The notes: generated from the sequence alone by a model not told the origin. A stretch of DNA of 64,000 bases from Candidatus Minthosoma equi (GCA_018064885.1 JAGHUI010000017.1:1-64000), one strand, 5' to 3'; numbered from the stretch's first letter, positions 52,085 to 61,476 are shown. Numbers and translations: made by a program.

Positions 52085-53404
52085 TTACTTTTGATTGCTA
52101 CCCTTCAGATACTCATCCGTCTTGGTGTAAAGTCCTGTCTGGTTGCTGTAGGTTATGAACTTGCGGAACACCCACTTGTAGAGCTGGTTCTTCGTGCCCT
52201 CCTTGCTCTTGCCCAAGCTGATGCGAAGTGCCTCAAGCTGCGCCTCGTTGAAGGTGTTTGGCAGATCGTCCAGCAGGTTCTTCGGGCCGCGTCGCTGAGC
52301 CTCACTCATCGTGTCGGCATCTTTGCCAAGCAGGTCGGCGAATATCTGAATCTTTGACCAGATGTCGTGATAAACAAGCCATTCCACCATTTCTCCTATA
52401 GCTTTTGTCCAAGTCTGATTGTTTAGAATCCACATCAGGCATCCTGCTTTCCATCCCGACACCAGAGCACGCTTGGAAATGTCCCAAAGGAGATCATCGT
52501 CAGCAAGGTCGGCAAGCTGAGCCATGTCCTCTGCCAGCTTATCAGCCAGCTTGTTCAGCGGCTTGATGATGTAGCGTCCCTTGCACATGTCGAGGCGAGC
52601 AAGGTACTCATCCAGTTTGCCAAGAAATTCATCGTTGTACTTTCCCTGACGAGGTATGCGGCCATCACGGCTGGTGCGCGCCTTGTAGGAGAAGACCATG
52701 CGGCCGAACGTGCCGTTGAAGAGGTCATTCTTGTAGAACTTGCGCGAAGCGTATGGCGTGCTGCTGATGGTGAGGTTGGTGCGCAGGATTGGGTTGCCCG
52801 TCACGCCATCAGCCGTAGCACGAAGAGCACCCGCACGCTGACGGTCGTAGATGTTGCGAATCATCTGGCTCACCTGCTTGTGACCTCCACACATACGGTC
52901 AGCCATTTCCACCTCGGGCATGTTCAGGTACTGAGTGCGTCCGCCAAGGTTCTCGCAAGCCATGCTGTTGAGGATGTAGGCAGGGTTGGTCACGTCAGAA
53001 GGAGGAAACCAGAAAGCAACCTCTGGGCGAGCAGGCTTCTCCTTGTTTGCCGACTTTGTCTTCACCTGCTTCTGCCACTCCACCAGCTTCTTCAGCTCAG
53101 CATCATCGTGAGCGCGGAAGTCGCGGCAAAGAGCTTCCACAATATTCGACAATTGTCCCTTGTTGCAGCCAGAATCTGCCACCAGATTAGCCATCATGCC
53201 GCATGGTTCCTTCCAAGTGAGGTCGGGGTACTGAAACTCCGTACCGCTGACGTGTGCGCCTAGTACAGGAAAGAGCATCGGAACAAGAGGTTCGTGCATG
53301 TCTTTTGATGTCTGCGAGAGCAGGAGTTTTATACATTCTGTGCCGTTGCCAAGCTTAGGCATCTTAGGCGCAGTTGGTTTTGAAATGTTGTATCTCTTTG
53401 TCAT
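52085..53404 (-). CDS. DUF3987-neighbourhood cassette protein
   Basis: The frame extends to an ATG at 53458 (457 aa), but MTKRYNISKPTAPKMPKLG from the ATG at 53404 is the likelier start (439 aa) as the first 18 residues are unusual. The body (FPVLGAHVSGTEFQYPDLTWKEPCGMMANLVADSGCNKGQLSN... VSQMIRNIYDRQRAGALRATADGVTGNPILRTNLTISSTPYASRKFYKND) resembles the C-terminal part of DUF3987 helicase-like proteins, where the P-loop is degenerate (VADSGCNKGQL). Long charged helices follow. Conserved neighbour of DUF4248/HU-like genes; role unproven. Confidence 0.62.
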   Translation of the reverse strand: MTKRYNISKPTAPKMPKLGNGTECIKLLLSQTSKDMHEPLVPMLFPVLGAHVSGTEFQYPDLTWKEPCGMMANLVADSGCNKGQLSNIVEALCRDFRAHDDAELKKLVEWQKQVKTKSANKEKPARPEVAFWFPPSDVTNPAYILNSMACENLGGRTQYLNMPEVEMADRMCGGHKQVSQMIRNIYDRQRAGALRATADGVTGNPILRTNLTISSTPYASRKFYKNDLFNGTFGRMVFSYKARTSRDGRIPRQGKYNDEFLGKLDEYLARLDMCKGRYIIKPLNKLADKLAEDMAQLADLADDDLLWDISKRALVSGWKAGCLMWILNNQTWTKAIGEMVEWLVYHDIWSKIQIFADLLGKDADTMSEAQRRGPKNLLDDLPNTFNEAQLEALRISLGKSKEGTKNQLYKWVFRKFITYSNQTGLYTKTDEYLKGSNQK

Positions 53405-53610
53405 ACAATAATATAGATTTAATTGATTTGTCGAATCTTCCAATTCCAAATCTTCCAATTGCTATTTTCGACATCCAGTTGTCTCCTACGGTCTTTATAA
53501 CTACTTATATATTAGTTAATTATAAAGTATTTAGAAAGAGGTTGTGGCATGCAAACCAAACTGGAAGATGTGGAATCTGGAAGAAATCAGACGTAAACTG
53601 TGGTTACTTG

Positions 53611-53955
53611 TTAAGCATTTTCCTCTACAAGGCCTTTGAGTGCATTGCGGATTTCGTCGCAAACTCCGATAGCATAGCTGTCGATGCTGAAATCAGCACC
53701 AATGTTGACCTCTTTGAAGTTGAAGCGAAGGGAACCATCATCGCGGCGAGTGACGGTAATGTACTTACCTTCAAACACATGCGGATTGCGCTTGCCAGCG
53801 GTAGAGGGGCAAGTTTCTACGAATGTGTAGTGGTCATACTCGTCATGGCGAAGCACGCCCTGATAGCTCTTGTCAATCATCAAGATGCGGTCGTTGCGAA
53901 GAATTGTCTTGATGTCAACGCAAAGGTCTGTGTTGATTTTTCTTAGAAAAGTCAT
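53611..53955 (-). CDS. Small hypothetical cassette protein
   Basis: A 114-residue protein from the ATG at 53955; the frame upstream to 54066 reads Arg/Ser-rich sequence that does not look coding. It begins MTFLRKINTDLCVDIKTILRNDRILMIDKSYQGVLRHDEYDHYTFVE and ends with a helical segment. No family recognised. The beta-rich middle (HVFEGKYITVTRRDDGSLRFNFKEV) suggests a small all-beta domain. First gene after the promoter at 54111, so it probably leads the cassette transcript. Confidence 0.6.
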   Translation of the reverse strand: MTFLRKINTDLCVDIKTILRNDRILMIDKSYQGVLRHDEYDHYTFVETCPSTAGKRNPHVFEGKYITVTRRDDGSLRFNFKEVNIGADFSIDSYAIGVCDEIRNALKGLVEENA

Positions 53956-54077
53956 TTGTTTATAAGAATTAAAATGCCTTTCTTGCACTCGGCACGATGA
54001 TATAGAATGGCGTTCTTCATCCCGTGTCCTCGGAGCCGTGCTCAGTTTTTGTCTGCTGCCTGACATCTAAAAAGAAA

Positions 54078-54111
54078 GCAGCAGAAACTCCGATGTCGAA
54101 ATTTCTGCTGC
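54078..54111 (-). terminator. Hairpin terminator of the HIRAN-like gene
   Basis: A 10-bp perfect stem GCAGCAGAAA/TTTCTGCTGC; on the - strand it is followed by TTTCTTTTT. It lies 65 bp after the HIRAN-like stop. Confidence 0.75.
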
Positions 54112-54118
54112 AAAGGTA
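54111..54118 (-). promoter_or_regulatory. TAnnTTTG element of the cassette operon
   Basis: CAAAGGTA reads TACCTTTG on the - strand. The transcript would start within the terminator hairpin and run to the 114-residue gene about 150 nt away. No good -33 element; moderate support. Confidence 0.45.
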
Positions 54119-54175
54119 CGATGGTTCGTTAAGGTAAACTATAGTGAATAAATGTACATAAAAATACTATAAAAA

Positions 54176-55561
54176 TTATTCGAACATTTCGTCAATTCTG
54201 CGTCGCCATAACTGGTATTTCTGTGCGCTATACACTTGCGTAAGTAATGCGTATAATCTTTTCACTCCAAACAATTCGTTCAATGCCTCTTCTGGAAACT
54301 CAATCTCTGCCGCATTTCCATATTCTGAGTGTTCATATTCATACACCTCTCCACAAAAGTAGGCAAGTTGGGAATTGCCTCCTCTGTTGCCGATTTGAAT
54401 CCATGAAAACTTGCCGTCTTCAAATGCTATGAATCCTTTTTCAATAGCCTTCTTGAAGTATTTTTGAGCTCTTTTTGTGTTGAGATTGCCTGGAAGCGGA
54501 AGCTCATCAGACGAGCATGACTTCGCTTTTATGCTGCTGCTTGCACCATGGTTTGCGGCTTTGTCGCTTTGCTGCTCCTGCGCATGGAGATTGTGCAGGT
54601 AGTCAATAAGAAAGTCTCGCTTGATGCGGCGCGTGTATATAAGATATGTGGATTGAAGATCATAGCTGAGATAATATAGCTGATTGGCAAAGTCTTCATC
54701 CTTATCAACAGATTGCACATACTGATTGGCGAGTGTTTTTGACAGGAAGACGGACAGTTTCTTTATTACTTGCTCAATCGCATCTTCTATCGGCTTGTTG
54801 CCTTCGACGAAGGTCAGCGTTTTCAAATAATTTTCCAAATAGCTTGACTCGCCTTCTGGGTGAGCATTTGCTGCATCAAGAATGCGCTTATATTGATCGT
54901 GATACACTTGAGTCATAAGCGTCTTCTTCTTGCTTCCGAGGTCTTTGTTCTTCTCATGAATCTCATGTATAACGTCATCAAACACTCTGTGCTCTTTGTT
55001 GAGAGCGCGAAGCTTGCTGAGTATGCCATGACAATACATACCGTTAGGCCCATCTAACGAGGTGCAGCATATTTTGGCATATTCCTTCGACAAATCCAGA
55101 ACCTCATCTATTGAGGGATTTTCTTGATTGACACGTGAATACAAAAGTTTTGTATGCCTATCAAGTATCAGGTCATCCTTCGTGTATGGAATGACTGTTT
55201 CACCTTCATACAGATCTATTTTGCGGAAAACAGCTTTGTTCTCTCCCACATTGTTCACGGCTTCAACATACATGCACTTATCTTCCAATGAATGTCCTGC
55301 AACTCTGCAGTCGAGCATTCCATCCTTAGGAATGGCAAGGTCAATAAAGTGTCTTTCCCATCTCGATATTGTGCCTATCACTTTCAGCCTGCTGTCAAAC
55401 ACTCTAACGGCTCCAGAGTATTTCTCGCCTGATGTGTCAATACTCAAGTACAAAATGCTGCCTATGGGGTAGCGCTTGAACAACTCTGGCAACCCCGCCT
55501 CTCCTCCTTCGCAATAATTCCTAATCCCGACCACCGTCAATATAACTTTGTTGTCTTTCAT
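54176..55561 (-). CDS. Hypothetical protein with HIRAN-like N-terminus
   Basis: A 461-residue soluble protein. The first 75 residues (ILTVVGIRNYCEGGEAGLPELFKRYPIGSILYLSID...SGAVRVFDSRLKVIGTISRW) resemble a HIRAN DNA-end-binding domain (VxGhxxYxG...LyL...AVxVF...GxIxR). The middle (about 150-340) is helical, and the C-terminal 100 residues contain NTKRAQKYFKKAIEKGFIAFEDGKFSWIQIGN, a winged-helix-like segment of a type frequent in Bacteroidales mobile elements. No enzyme motif. It has its own promoter (CAAAATTA at 55615-55622). Confidence 0.55.
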   Translation of the reverse strand: MKDNKVILTVVGIRNYCEGGEAGLPELFKRYPIGSILYLSIDTSGEKYSGAVRVFDSRLKVIGTISRWERHFIDLAIPKDGMLDCRVAGHSLEDKCMYVEAVNNVGENKAVFRKIDLYEGETVIPYTKDDLILDRHTKLLYSRVNQENPSIDEVLDLSKEYAKICCTSLDGPNGMYCHGILSKLRALNKEHRVFDDVIHEIHEKNKDLGSKKKTLMTQVYHDQYKRILDAANAHPEGESSYLENYLKTLTFVEGNKPIEDAIEQVIKKLSVFLSKTLANQYVQSVDKDEDFANQLYYLSYDLQSTYLIYTRRIKRDFLIDYLHNLHAQEQQSDKAANHGASSSIKAKSCSSDELPLPGNLNTKRAQKYFKKAIEKGFIAFEDGKFSWIQIGNRGGNSQLAYFCGEVYEYEHSEYGNAAEIEFPEEALNELFGVKRLYALLTQVYSAQKYQLWRRRIDEMFE

Positions 55562-55614
55562 ATTATCTTATTCTCATTATTCAATAATTTCTTTTCGGCT
55601 ATGCTAACTGATTA

Positions 55615-55622
55615 CAAAATTA
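55615..55622 (-). promoter_or_regulatory. TAnnTTTG element of the HIRAN-like gene
   Basis: CAAAATTA reads TAATTTTG on the - strand, 53 bp upstream of the ATG at 55561. Confidence 0.55.
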
Positions 55623-55744
55623 GCAAGATTAACGTGTAATATAGCATAAGCGTTTTTTTCTACAACTTTTATTTCAGCGTGAAAATTCCATAGAAGAATA
55701 TGGTGCCAATGGCTAAATGGGGTGTACTCGGCTGAACCTGTATT

Positions 55745-57922
55745 CTACCTCATAGGCATAATGCCTTCGTATTCCACATCCCATGTGCCGTCTTTTGGGA
55801 ATCCAGGGAGGGGAGTGGTGCAGCCGTCATAGCCGGCACACATGAGGGCGAGGGTTGTCAGCAAACCGCCATTGCCAGGGAGGTAGCAGCGGAGACGCTG
55901 ATCCTGATAGTTGTGACCATTAGGCAGATAGGTGTTGGTGCGCTTGTCCATGAGTATGGCGGAAATGGCAAGTTCTGGCTTGCCGCAACGGACAGCACAC
56001 ATGGCTGTTGTCGGATAATCCCATCCCCAGGTCTTGTCCCAATTCCAGTTGTCAATAACCCATAGAAGAGTGCTGGTCATCGTCTTTGCTGAGAATTGTG
56101 GTGATTCTGGAAGAACGCCATAAGCAGCAAGGACTGCCATGTGGTCGGAATAAAGACGTAGATTCTCAGCAATTTCCTGCGCCTCCATGTGGGTGGTATG
56201 GGTGAGGTTTTGAGGTTCTAAGTTTTTTAGGTTTTGAGGAATGAGTTTTGGGTAGCTTGGTGATGTTTCGGATGCGGAATAGACGCCGTCTTTTTCATCA
56301 AGCGAGGATAGTTTGCTGATAATTTTCTCCCATTCTGGATTACGCTCAAGTCCTTGGCGCTCTCTCCATTCCTGAGCAACAGAAAGGGCAAAATGCCAGT
56401 ATGAGAGTTCGAAGGGAGGGTTGACCGTGTCGGCAGCTTTGAGTGTCTCTTGTGCTGGAATACAGCCTTTCAGGATGTAGCGGTCGTGCGCTTTGTCGTA
56501 TGTGGCGAACGATGCCATGAACTCTGCTGTTTGTTCGATGAGAGGATAGTAGCGCTTGATGATGGCAGGATTCGGTTTTGCGCGATAAAGCATTTCGCAT
56601 AAATAAATAATGTGCGGCTGTTGCCAGATGAGGAAAGAACCTACATTTGAGGGTGCTTCTTCTGCTGAAGGATCTGTCATTTTCATCCATCGCACTCCCT
56701 TAAAGCCTTGACGATGAGCGATATTGGCTGCTTTGCCAATGGCTGTCTCGTACCAAGAGAGTGTGCGTTCCAGCATCTCTGGATGTCCCCAGAGGGCAAA
56801 ATGTGCCATGTGCCACCAGATCATTTCAAGATGGAACTTGCCAAACCAAGAATTGTAGGTAAGTCCTGTTTCTTGAGGAGGAGTGGAACCTGCACATTGT
56901 ATAGCAAGCAGGTATTGGGAGAGTACTGAACGTCGCTCAAGTTCAGGTGCTTGCGGATTTGTGCAATGAGAGAAATCAATGGCTCCGCCTGTTGTCCAGT
57001 AGCGATTCCAATATGCCTTTGTTTCTGCAACTGATGATGCGAAATCTGTTAATGCTGTCGCTGGCTGTTCCTTTGTGAATTCTACGGAAATCGTCCAGTT
57101 GCTCTTAGTTGGTTTTATTGTTACGGAATTGCCAGCAAGCGAAGGTTCGGAAGCATTTTCCCAAAACATATTTATATAATATGACTGACCGTCCAATGTG
57201 TGCATGTAGGTTGCGGTATGCTTTCCCTTAGAAACAAGTGTGACGGTATGAGGAAGATCAACCGACCAGTCACATGCGTCATCGGAATGAATGCCAGTTG
57301 GATAAGGGAATTTCAGTTCTACGGAATGAAGACTCTGGTCGCTGATTCGTGCCACGACCATATCACGCTTGGCATCGCAAGAGGTAAGAACCTTCATGGG
57401 TTTTCCTTTGCAATGGAATGAAGATGTGAGCACGCCATCCCACATGTTGAGTGTCTGATTCACATTCGTTATGTCTTCGGGATTTATTCCTTTGAACGCA
57501 ACGATTCCAAGATGAAGCCTGTGAGGGTTAACACGCAGATAGTCAGATGCTTTCTTGCCCCTCTCATCTTTCAACTGACAAGAATACCATTCTTCGCTTC
57601 CTCTGCCGAAATCGAAAGAGCGCAAGGCATCCTCAGCCTTGAAACCTTCTGTATTTGGGAAGGAATGCCATCCCCATTGTGCCATCGTGCCAAGAGGAAC
57701 GCCATTGCGATAAAGCTGATGGAACGTCTGCAAGCCAGTAACATCGGCTGTGAAGGCAAATTCGCCGTTACCTACACTAAGTGATGCAAGTGTGTCAATC
57801 TCAGTAATATGAGGATTGTTTCTATGCACCAAAGCATAACGGTCAATCTTTGCCGATGCACAAAGGTTGATGGATAGCAACAGTATGATTGTCAGTAATG
57901 TTCTCATGTTTAGGTTTTTCAA
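55745..57922 (-). CDS. (alpha/alpha)6-barrel glycoside hydrolase, GH65/GH95-like
   Basis: A 725-residue exported enzyme (signal MKNLNMRTLLTIILLLSINLCASA; an internal start at 57907 is equally good). An N-terminal beta-sandwich (about 40-300) leads into a helical barrel (about 320-700). Family-type segments: LTYNSWFGKFHLEMIWWHMAHFALWG, GVRWMKMTDP, SFLIWQQPHIIYLCEMLYR, DHMAVLAAYG and WDYPTTAMCAVRC. It most resembles PGGHG/GH65- or GH95-like fucosidase-type proteins; substrate unknown. The stretch KLIPQNLKNLEPQNLTHTTH (about 585-605) looks like an inserted low-complexity segment. Confidence 0.75.
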   Translation of the reverse strand: MKNLNMRTLLTIILLLSINLCASAKIDRYALVHRNNPHITEIDTLASLSVGNGEFAFTADVTGLQTFHQLYRNGVPLGTMAQWGWHSFPNTEGFKAEDALRSFDFGRGSEEWYSCQLKDERGKKASDYLRVNPHRLHLGIVAFKGINPEDITNVNQTLNMWDGVLTSSFHCKGKPMKVLTSCDAKRDMVVARISDQSLHSVELKFPYPTGIHSDDACDWSVDLPHTVTLVSKGKHTATYMHTLDGQSYYINMFWENASEPSLAGNSVTIKPTKSNWTISVEFTKEQPATALTDFASSVAETKAYWNRYWTTGGAIDFSHCTNPQAPELERRSVLSQYLLAIQCAGSTPPQETGLTYNSWFGKFHLEMIWWHMAHFALWGHPEMLERTLSWYETAIGKAANIAHRQGFKGVRWMKMTDPSAEEAPSNVGSFLIWQQPHIIYLCEMLYRAKPNPAIIKRYYPLIEQTAEFMASFATYDKAHDRYILKGCIPAQETLKAADTVNPPFELSYWHFALSVAQEWRERQGLERNPEWEKIISKLSSLDEKDGVYSASETSPSYPKLIPQNLKNLEPQNLTHTTHMEAQEIAENLRLYSDHMAVLAAYGVLPESPQFSAKTMTSTLLWVIDNWNWDKTWGWDYPTTAMCAVRCGKPELAISAILMDKRTNTYLPNGHNYQDQRLRCYLPGNGGLLTTLALMCAGYDGCTTPLPGFPKDGTWDVEYEGIMPMR

Positions 57923-58440
57923 TACAGCTGTATGTATTCGTATGTGTTGCCCACTTCGGCAAGGTAACGCTCAAAGTCATCGTGAGTGATGACTACCGTT
58001 CCGCGGCAGTCGTTTGGATGGAAGGAAAGGGTAGAAGCGTTCTGAAGTGTGGCATCAAGGAAAAGATGGACATGATGCTCCTCATCGTTGATAAGTCCGA
58101 AAGGAGAAACGCTGCCTGGCTCCAAACCAAGATACTTCATCATTCGCTCGGCTGACGCGAAGGAAAGCTTACCGCATGATGGCTTGCCTTGAGCCTGTAG
58201 CGTAGCCTTCAAGCGAGCCTCAAGATCATGAATGTCAAGGTCATGGTCGCAATGGAAACAGATGAGATAGTGCTGGTTGCCCTTATGATTGCGCATGAAG
58301 ATGTTTTTGCAATGAATAGATCCGTCATCCTTCCACCAACGCTTAGCTTCCTCAATTGTCTTGCCCTCAGGATGGTTGTAGCAAGTGAATGGTATGTTAT
58401 GCTCTTTCAAATAGTTGAGCACTTTTTCTTGTCTTTCCAT
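57919..58440 (-). CDS. Prolyl-tRNA editing protein (YbaK/ProX-like)
   Basis: A 173-residue freestanding editing domain from the ATG at 58440; upstream residues to 58497 are not conserved-looking. It hydrolyses mischarged Ala- or Cys-tRNAPro. Motifs: NIPFTCYNHPEGKTIEEAKRWWKDDGSIHCKNIFMRN and the YbaK-type KLSFASAERMMKYLGLEPGSVSPFGLINDEEHHVHLFLD. Its stop overlaps the glycosidase start by 4 bp, and it begins 29 bp after the phosphatase stop. The operon mates are unrelated housekeeping genes. Confidence 0.9.
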   Translation of the reverse strand: MERQEKVLNYLKEHNIPFTCYNHPEGKTIEEAKRWWKDDGSIHCKNIFMRNHKGNQHYLICFHCDHDLDIHDLEARLKATLQAQGKPSCGKLSFASAERMMKYLGLEPGSVSPFGLINDEEHHVHLFLDATLQNASTLSFHPNDCRGTVVITHDDFERYLAEVGNTYEYIQLY

Positions 58441-58469
58441 GTATGATACTTCTTTAACCTTTACTCTTT

Positions 58470-58916
58470 TTATAGAATCTTCAAAAGTTCCGTGCACCCT
58501 TCAAGGCAGTCGCGCCATGTGGCTTCAAAATTGCCTGTGTACCAAGGATCTGCCACATCGCCAAACCTATCGGTATATTCCATCAGCATGTGAATCTTAT
58601 CTTCAGGATCGCCGCCGCACATTCTGTTCATGTTGCGAATGTTGTAGCTGTCCATGCCTATTAGAAGGTCGTAGTAGGCATAGTCATGACGAGTGAGCTG
58701 ACGTGCGGCATGACCATCGCAACGGATGCCATGCTCAGCAAGTTTGCGGCGAGCAGGAGGATAAACGGCATTGCCAATTTCCTCAGTTGATGTTGCTGCG
58801 CTGGCAATCTCAAATTCGTTCTCACGACCTGCTTTCTTCACAAGGTCTTTCATTATGTATTCTGCCATTGGGCTTCTGCAAATGTTGCCGTGGCATACGA
58901 AGAGTATCTTTTTCAT
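58470..58916 (-). CDS. Low-molecular-weight protein-tyrosine phosphatase
   Basis: A 148-residue phosphatase. The P-loop is CHGNICRS (nucleophile Cys8, Arg14) at the N-terminus. The general-acid loop is DVADPWYTGNF. Length and motif order match arsenate-reductase-like/LMW-PTPs; the DPW loop marks a true tyrosine phosphatase. Possible targets are BY-kinase phosphotyrosines of capsule export systems, which lie outside this window. Confidence 0.94.
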   Translation of the reverse strand: MKKILFVCHGNICRSPMAEYIMKDLVKKAGRENEFEIASAATSTEEIGNAVYPPARRKLAEHGIRCDGHAARQLTRHDYAYYDLLIGMDSYNIRNMNRMCGGDPEDKIHMLMEYTDRFGDVADPWYTGNFEATWRDCLEGCTELLKIL

Positions 58917-58960
58917 TTTTTATGGTTTAGCAGTTAGAGTTTAACGCTTGGAGGAAATGT

Positions 58961-59365
58961 TTATCCTACTGCAATCAGCTGTATTTCAAAGATAAGGGTT
59001 GAGTTGCCAGGGATGTCGCTTCCTGCGCCACGGCTGCCGTAACCCATCTCGCTTGGGATGAACACACGCCAATGGTCGCCAACGTGCATATTGACGAGTG
59101 CTATCTGGAAACCGCTGATGAGTTCGTTCACGCGGAAGGCTGTTGGACAGCCGCTCTTGAATGTCTCGTCAAAAACTTTTCCATTGATTGTTAAACCTTT
59201 ATAATGGCAAGTGACAATGCTGCGAGGGTTTGGCTGCTTGTCGCTTTCTCCGCTTTCTATGACTTCGTAAAGCACGCCGCCACGGAGTTCCTTCACGCCT
59301 TCTTCATTTCTTTTGTTCATGAGGAACTCTTCGTTCCTTCTTTTATAATCTTCTTTCTTTGACAT
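58961..59365 (-). CDS. FKBP-type peptidyl-prolyl isomerase
   Basis: A 134-residue protein without a signal peptide. After a basic N-terminal helix (KKEDYKRRNEEFLMNKRNEEGVKEL), the FKBP domain shows VTCHYKGLTINGKVFDETF, a hydrophobic-pocket FRVNELISGFQIALVNMHVGDHWRVFIPSEMGYGSRGAGSDIPGNSTLIFEIQLI. It catalyses cis-trans prolyl isomerisation in protein folding. The missing signal peptide suggests a cytoplasmic form. It starts 10 bp after the TonB receptor stop. Confidence 0.93.
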   Translation of the reverse strand: MSKKEDYKRRNEEFLMNKRNEEGVKELRGGVLYEVIESGESDKQPNPRSIVTCHYKGLTINGKVFDETFKSGCPTAFRVNELISGFQIALVNMHVGDHWRVFIPSEMGYGSRGAGSDIPGNSTLIFEIQLIAVG

Positions 59366-59375
59366 GGATTATTTG

Positions 59376-61406
59376 TTATAGTTTCTCGAATTTTATTCTT
59401 ATGCCGACATACGCCATTGCTCCGGTAACAGGGCCCCACACTTGTGTGGCATCAAAGGCTGGTGACCAAGGGTTGTGAGCTTCGATGATTGGGTTGGAAA
59501 TCTTGTAGTTTGTCAGATTCTCGCCTCCAAGATAGATGGAGAAGTGACGGAACTCACGAGTGACCTGTGCCTGAAGCTGGAAATATGAAGGATATTTCTC
59601 TCGATTGTAAAGCTCTCCGCCGCCGTTCATCTGACCTGTGACATCAAACTGCCAAAGTTCCATTGGTGTTTTGAAAGATAGGGTGAGCAAGCCTTTGTAT
59701 CGTGATGTGAGCGGTTTCTGACGCAACACACCATCGTAGGTGCATTTCACATCATTCAGTCGGAAAGCGCCTGTCGCTGTGAATCCTTCAAAGAAAGGGT
59801 AGGTGGCATCCACTTGGAGCGTGTGGCTGTAGCTTTTTCCGTCAAGATTCTCGAACGAGAGAGTGTGCGCACCCTTTGTCCCGTCGAAATTTATCACCAT
59901 CTGGTTGACGAAATGGGTGTAGTAATACTCTGTGTTGAGTTCCAGATTCTTGTCGGCAATCGGGATATTCAATCCTGCAGAAACACCATAGTTCCATGCC
60001 TCTTCCTGCTTCATTTTCTGATCGATAAGTACAGTTCTGCCGCATGTCAGCAAAGAAACATTCTCAGCCAACGCATGCGGCGTGCGATAGCCTTTGCCAG
60101 CCGAAGCACGAAGCGTGAGCACATCCCAAGGGGTGTATTTCACGTGCAATCGCGGCGTGAAAAAACCTCCATGCTGATTGGAATGATCCCATCGGATGCC
60201 AGGCATAATGGTAAGTTTGTCGCCGAGCTTGTAGGTGTATTGGGCATAGAGTCCTGCAACGCTTTCCTTGCAGTATGTTCTCCATCCAGAAATACCAGGG
60301 AAACCATATAAACCATTATCATAGTTCTCTTTGTAATCTTCAAAATTCCATGAAGCACCAACGCTTATGTTGTGGTTTTCAGTCACATCAGTTTCAAACA
60401 TCAGCTGACTGTAGCTGTTCTTCTGTTTCACATCATAAATGGCATGTCCAAACGTATTGTCAGCATCGTGGATGGAACCATGAAGCATCAAGGCAATAGA
60501 AGTGTTGTGTTCGGCATTTAGTGTGAAACCATTTTTCCATTGCGCTTCATATCGGTTTGCTGCTACAGAAGTTGTGTAAGGTTTGCTCGTTGCACCCTTT
60601 ATATGCTTGGAACTCTGACCGCTGTTCCTCTCGTCTCTCAGCACACGCATGGACAACTGACTGATCCACAAAGGAGAAACGTATGCCCAGCGATGCATGA
60701 CGTTGTACTGGCGCAACTTTGGCATGTCCATGAAACCATCGCCATTGCCGTCATGATCCATCTGGCGGTTCTCGAAATGCAGCAAAGTGCTTGTCGAAAG
60801 GCGGTCGTTCAGGTGGATGCTTCCATCAAGATTCACTTCCTGCTTCAACTCATTGTCAAGGTAGGCGTTGGCGCGAATGCCGTCGGTTCCCTGAGGCTTC
60901 AAGAACTCAATGTTTATCTGACCAGTTATGCTTTCGTAGCCGTTTTTCACGCTTGATGCACCCTTGCTCACCTGAATGGATTGCATCCAAGGGCCTGGCA
61001 CATAACCAAGAGAATAGGGCAGGGATGCTCCGCGAAGATTAGGAATGTTCTCCGTAAGCATCTGTACGTAAGTTCCTGAAAGTCCGAGCAGTTTAATCTG
61101 CTTGGCACCTGTTGCAGCATCGCTGTAGCTCACATCTACGGATGGATTAGTGGTGAACGATTCGCCCAAGTTGCAACAGGCGGCACGGATGAGCTGTCCC
61201 TGACCAATAAGATCCACATTCTCCGTCCTCGTCTTTGAGCGCATGCTGCTGGCAGCCTTTACTTCTACGCCACTAAGATTATGCTCCTTTGCCACACTAT
61301 CCGCCCTTTCTCCCGTCTGAGCCATCATGCCCAAAGGAAGCATCAGCATGGATATTGCAGCTAAAAGTAAACTTTTTATTATCATGTATTTAGTGATTTT
61401 ATCCAT
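59376..61406 (-). CDS. TonB-dependent outer-membrane receptor
   Basis: A 676-residue receptor from the ATG at 61406 (MDKITKYMIIKSLLLAAISMLMLPLGMMAQ); the ATG at 61445 overlaps the -7 element and is rejected. The plug domain (LSGVEVKAASS... GEYLGLSGTYVQMLTENIPNLRG; MQSIQVSKGASSVKNGYESITGQINIEFL) precedes a 22-strand barrel rich in Trp/Tyr. There is no carboxypeptidase-like extension, so it is a conventional siderophore, cobalamin or metal receptor rather than SusC. Ligand unknown. The paired NGDGFMDMP segment may bind calcium. Confidence 0.9.
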   Translation of the reverse strand: MDKITKYMIIKSLLLAAISMLMLPLGMMAQTGERADSVAKEHNLSGVEVKAASSMRSKTRTENVDLIGQGQLIRAACCNLGESFTTNPSVDVSYSDAATGAKQIKLLGLSGTYVQMLTENIPNLRGASLPYSLGYVPGPWMQSIQVSKGASSVKNGYESITGQINIEFLKPQGTDGIRANAYLDNELKQEVNLDGSIHLNDRLSTSTLLHFENRQMDHDGNGDGFMDMPKLRQYNVMHRWAYVSPLWISQLSMRVLRDERNSGQSSKHIKGATSKPYTTSVAANRYEAQWKNGFTLNAEHNTSIALMLHGSIHDADNTFGHAIYDVKQKNSYSQLMFETDVTENHNISVGASWNFEDYKENYDNGLYGFPGISGWRTYCKESVAGLYAQYTYKLGDKLTIMPGIRWDHSNQHGGFFTPRLHVKYTPWDVLTLRASAGKGYRTPHALAENVSLLTCGRTVLIDQKMKQEEAWNYGVSAGLNIPIADKNLELNTEYYYTHFVNQMVINFDGTKGAHTLSFENLDGKSYSHTLQVDATYPFFEGFTATGAFRLNDVKCTYDGVLRQKPLTSRYKGLLTLSFKTPMELWQFDVTGQMNGGGELYNREKYPSYFQLQAQVTREFRHFSIYLGGENLTNYKISNPIIEAHNPWSPAFDATQVWGPVTGAMAYVGIRIKFEKL

Positions 61407-61444
61407 TTGCAAAATCAGCTTATAAGTTTTCTTCAAATATGTCA

Positions 61445-61476
61445 CAAAGTTAATAATAACAAATTAAATGTACAAA
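61445..61476 (-). promoter_or_regulatory. Consensus promoter of the TonB receptor operon
   Basis: On the - strand: TTTG (61473-61476), 20 bp, TAACTTTG (61445-61452), 38 bp before the ATG at 61406. It fixes the start choice. Confidence 0.75.
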
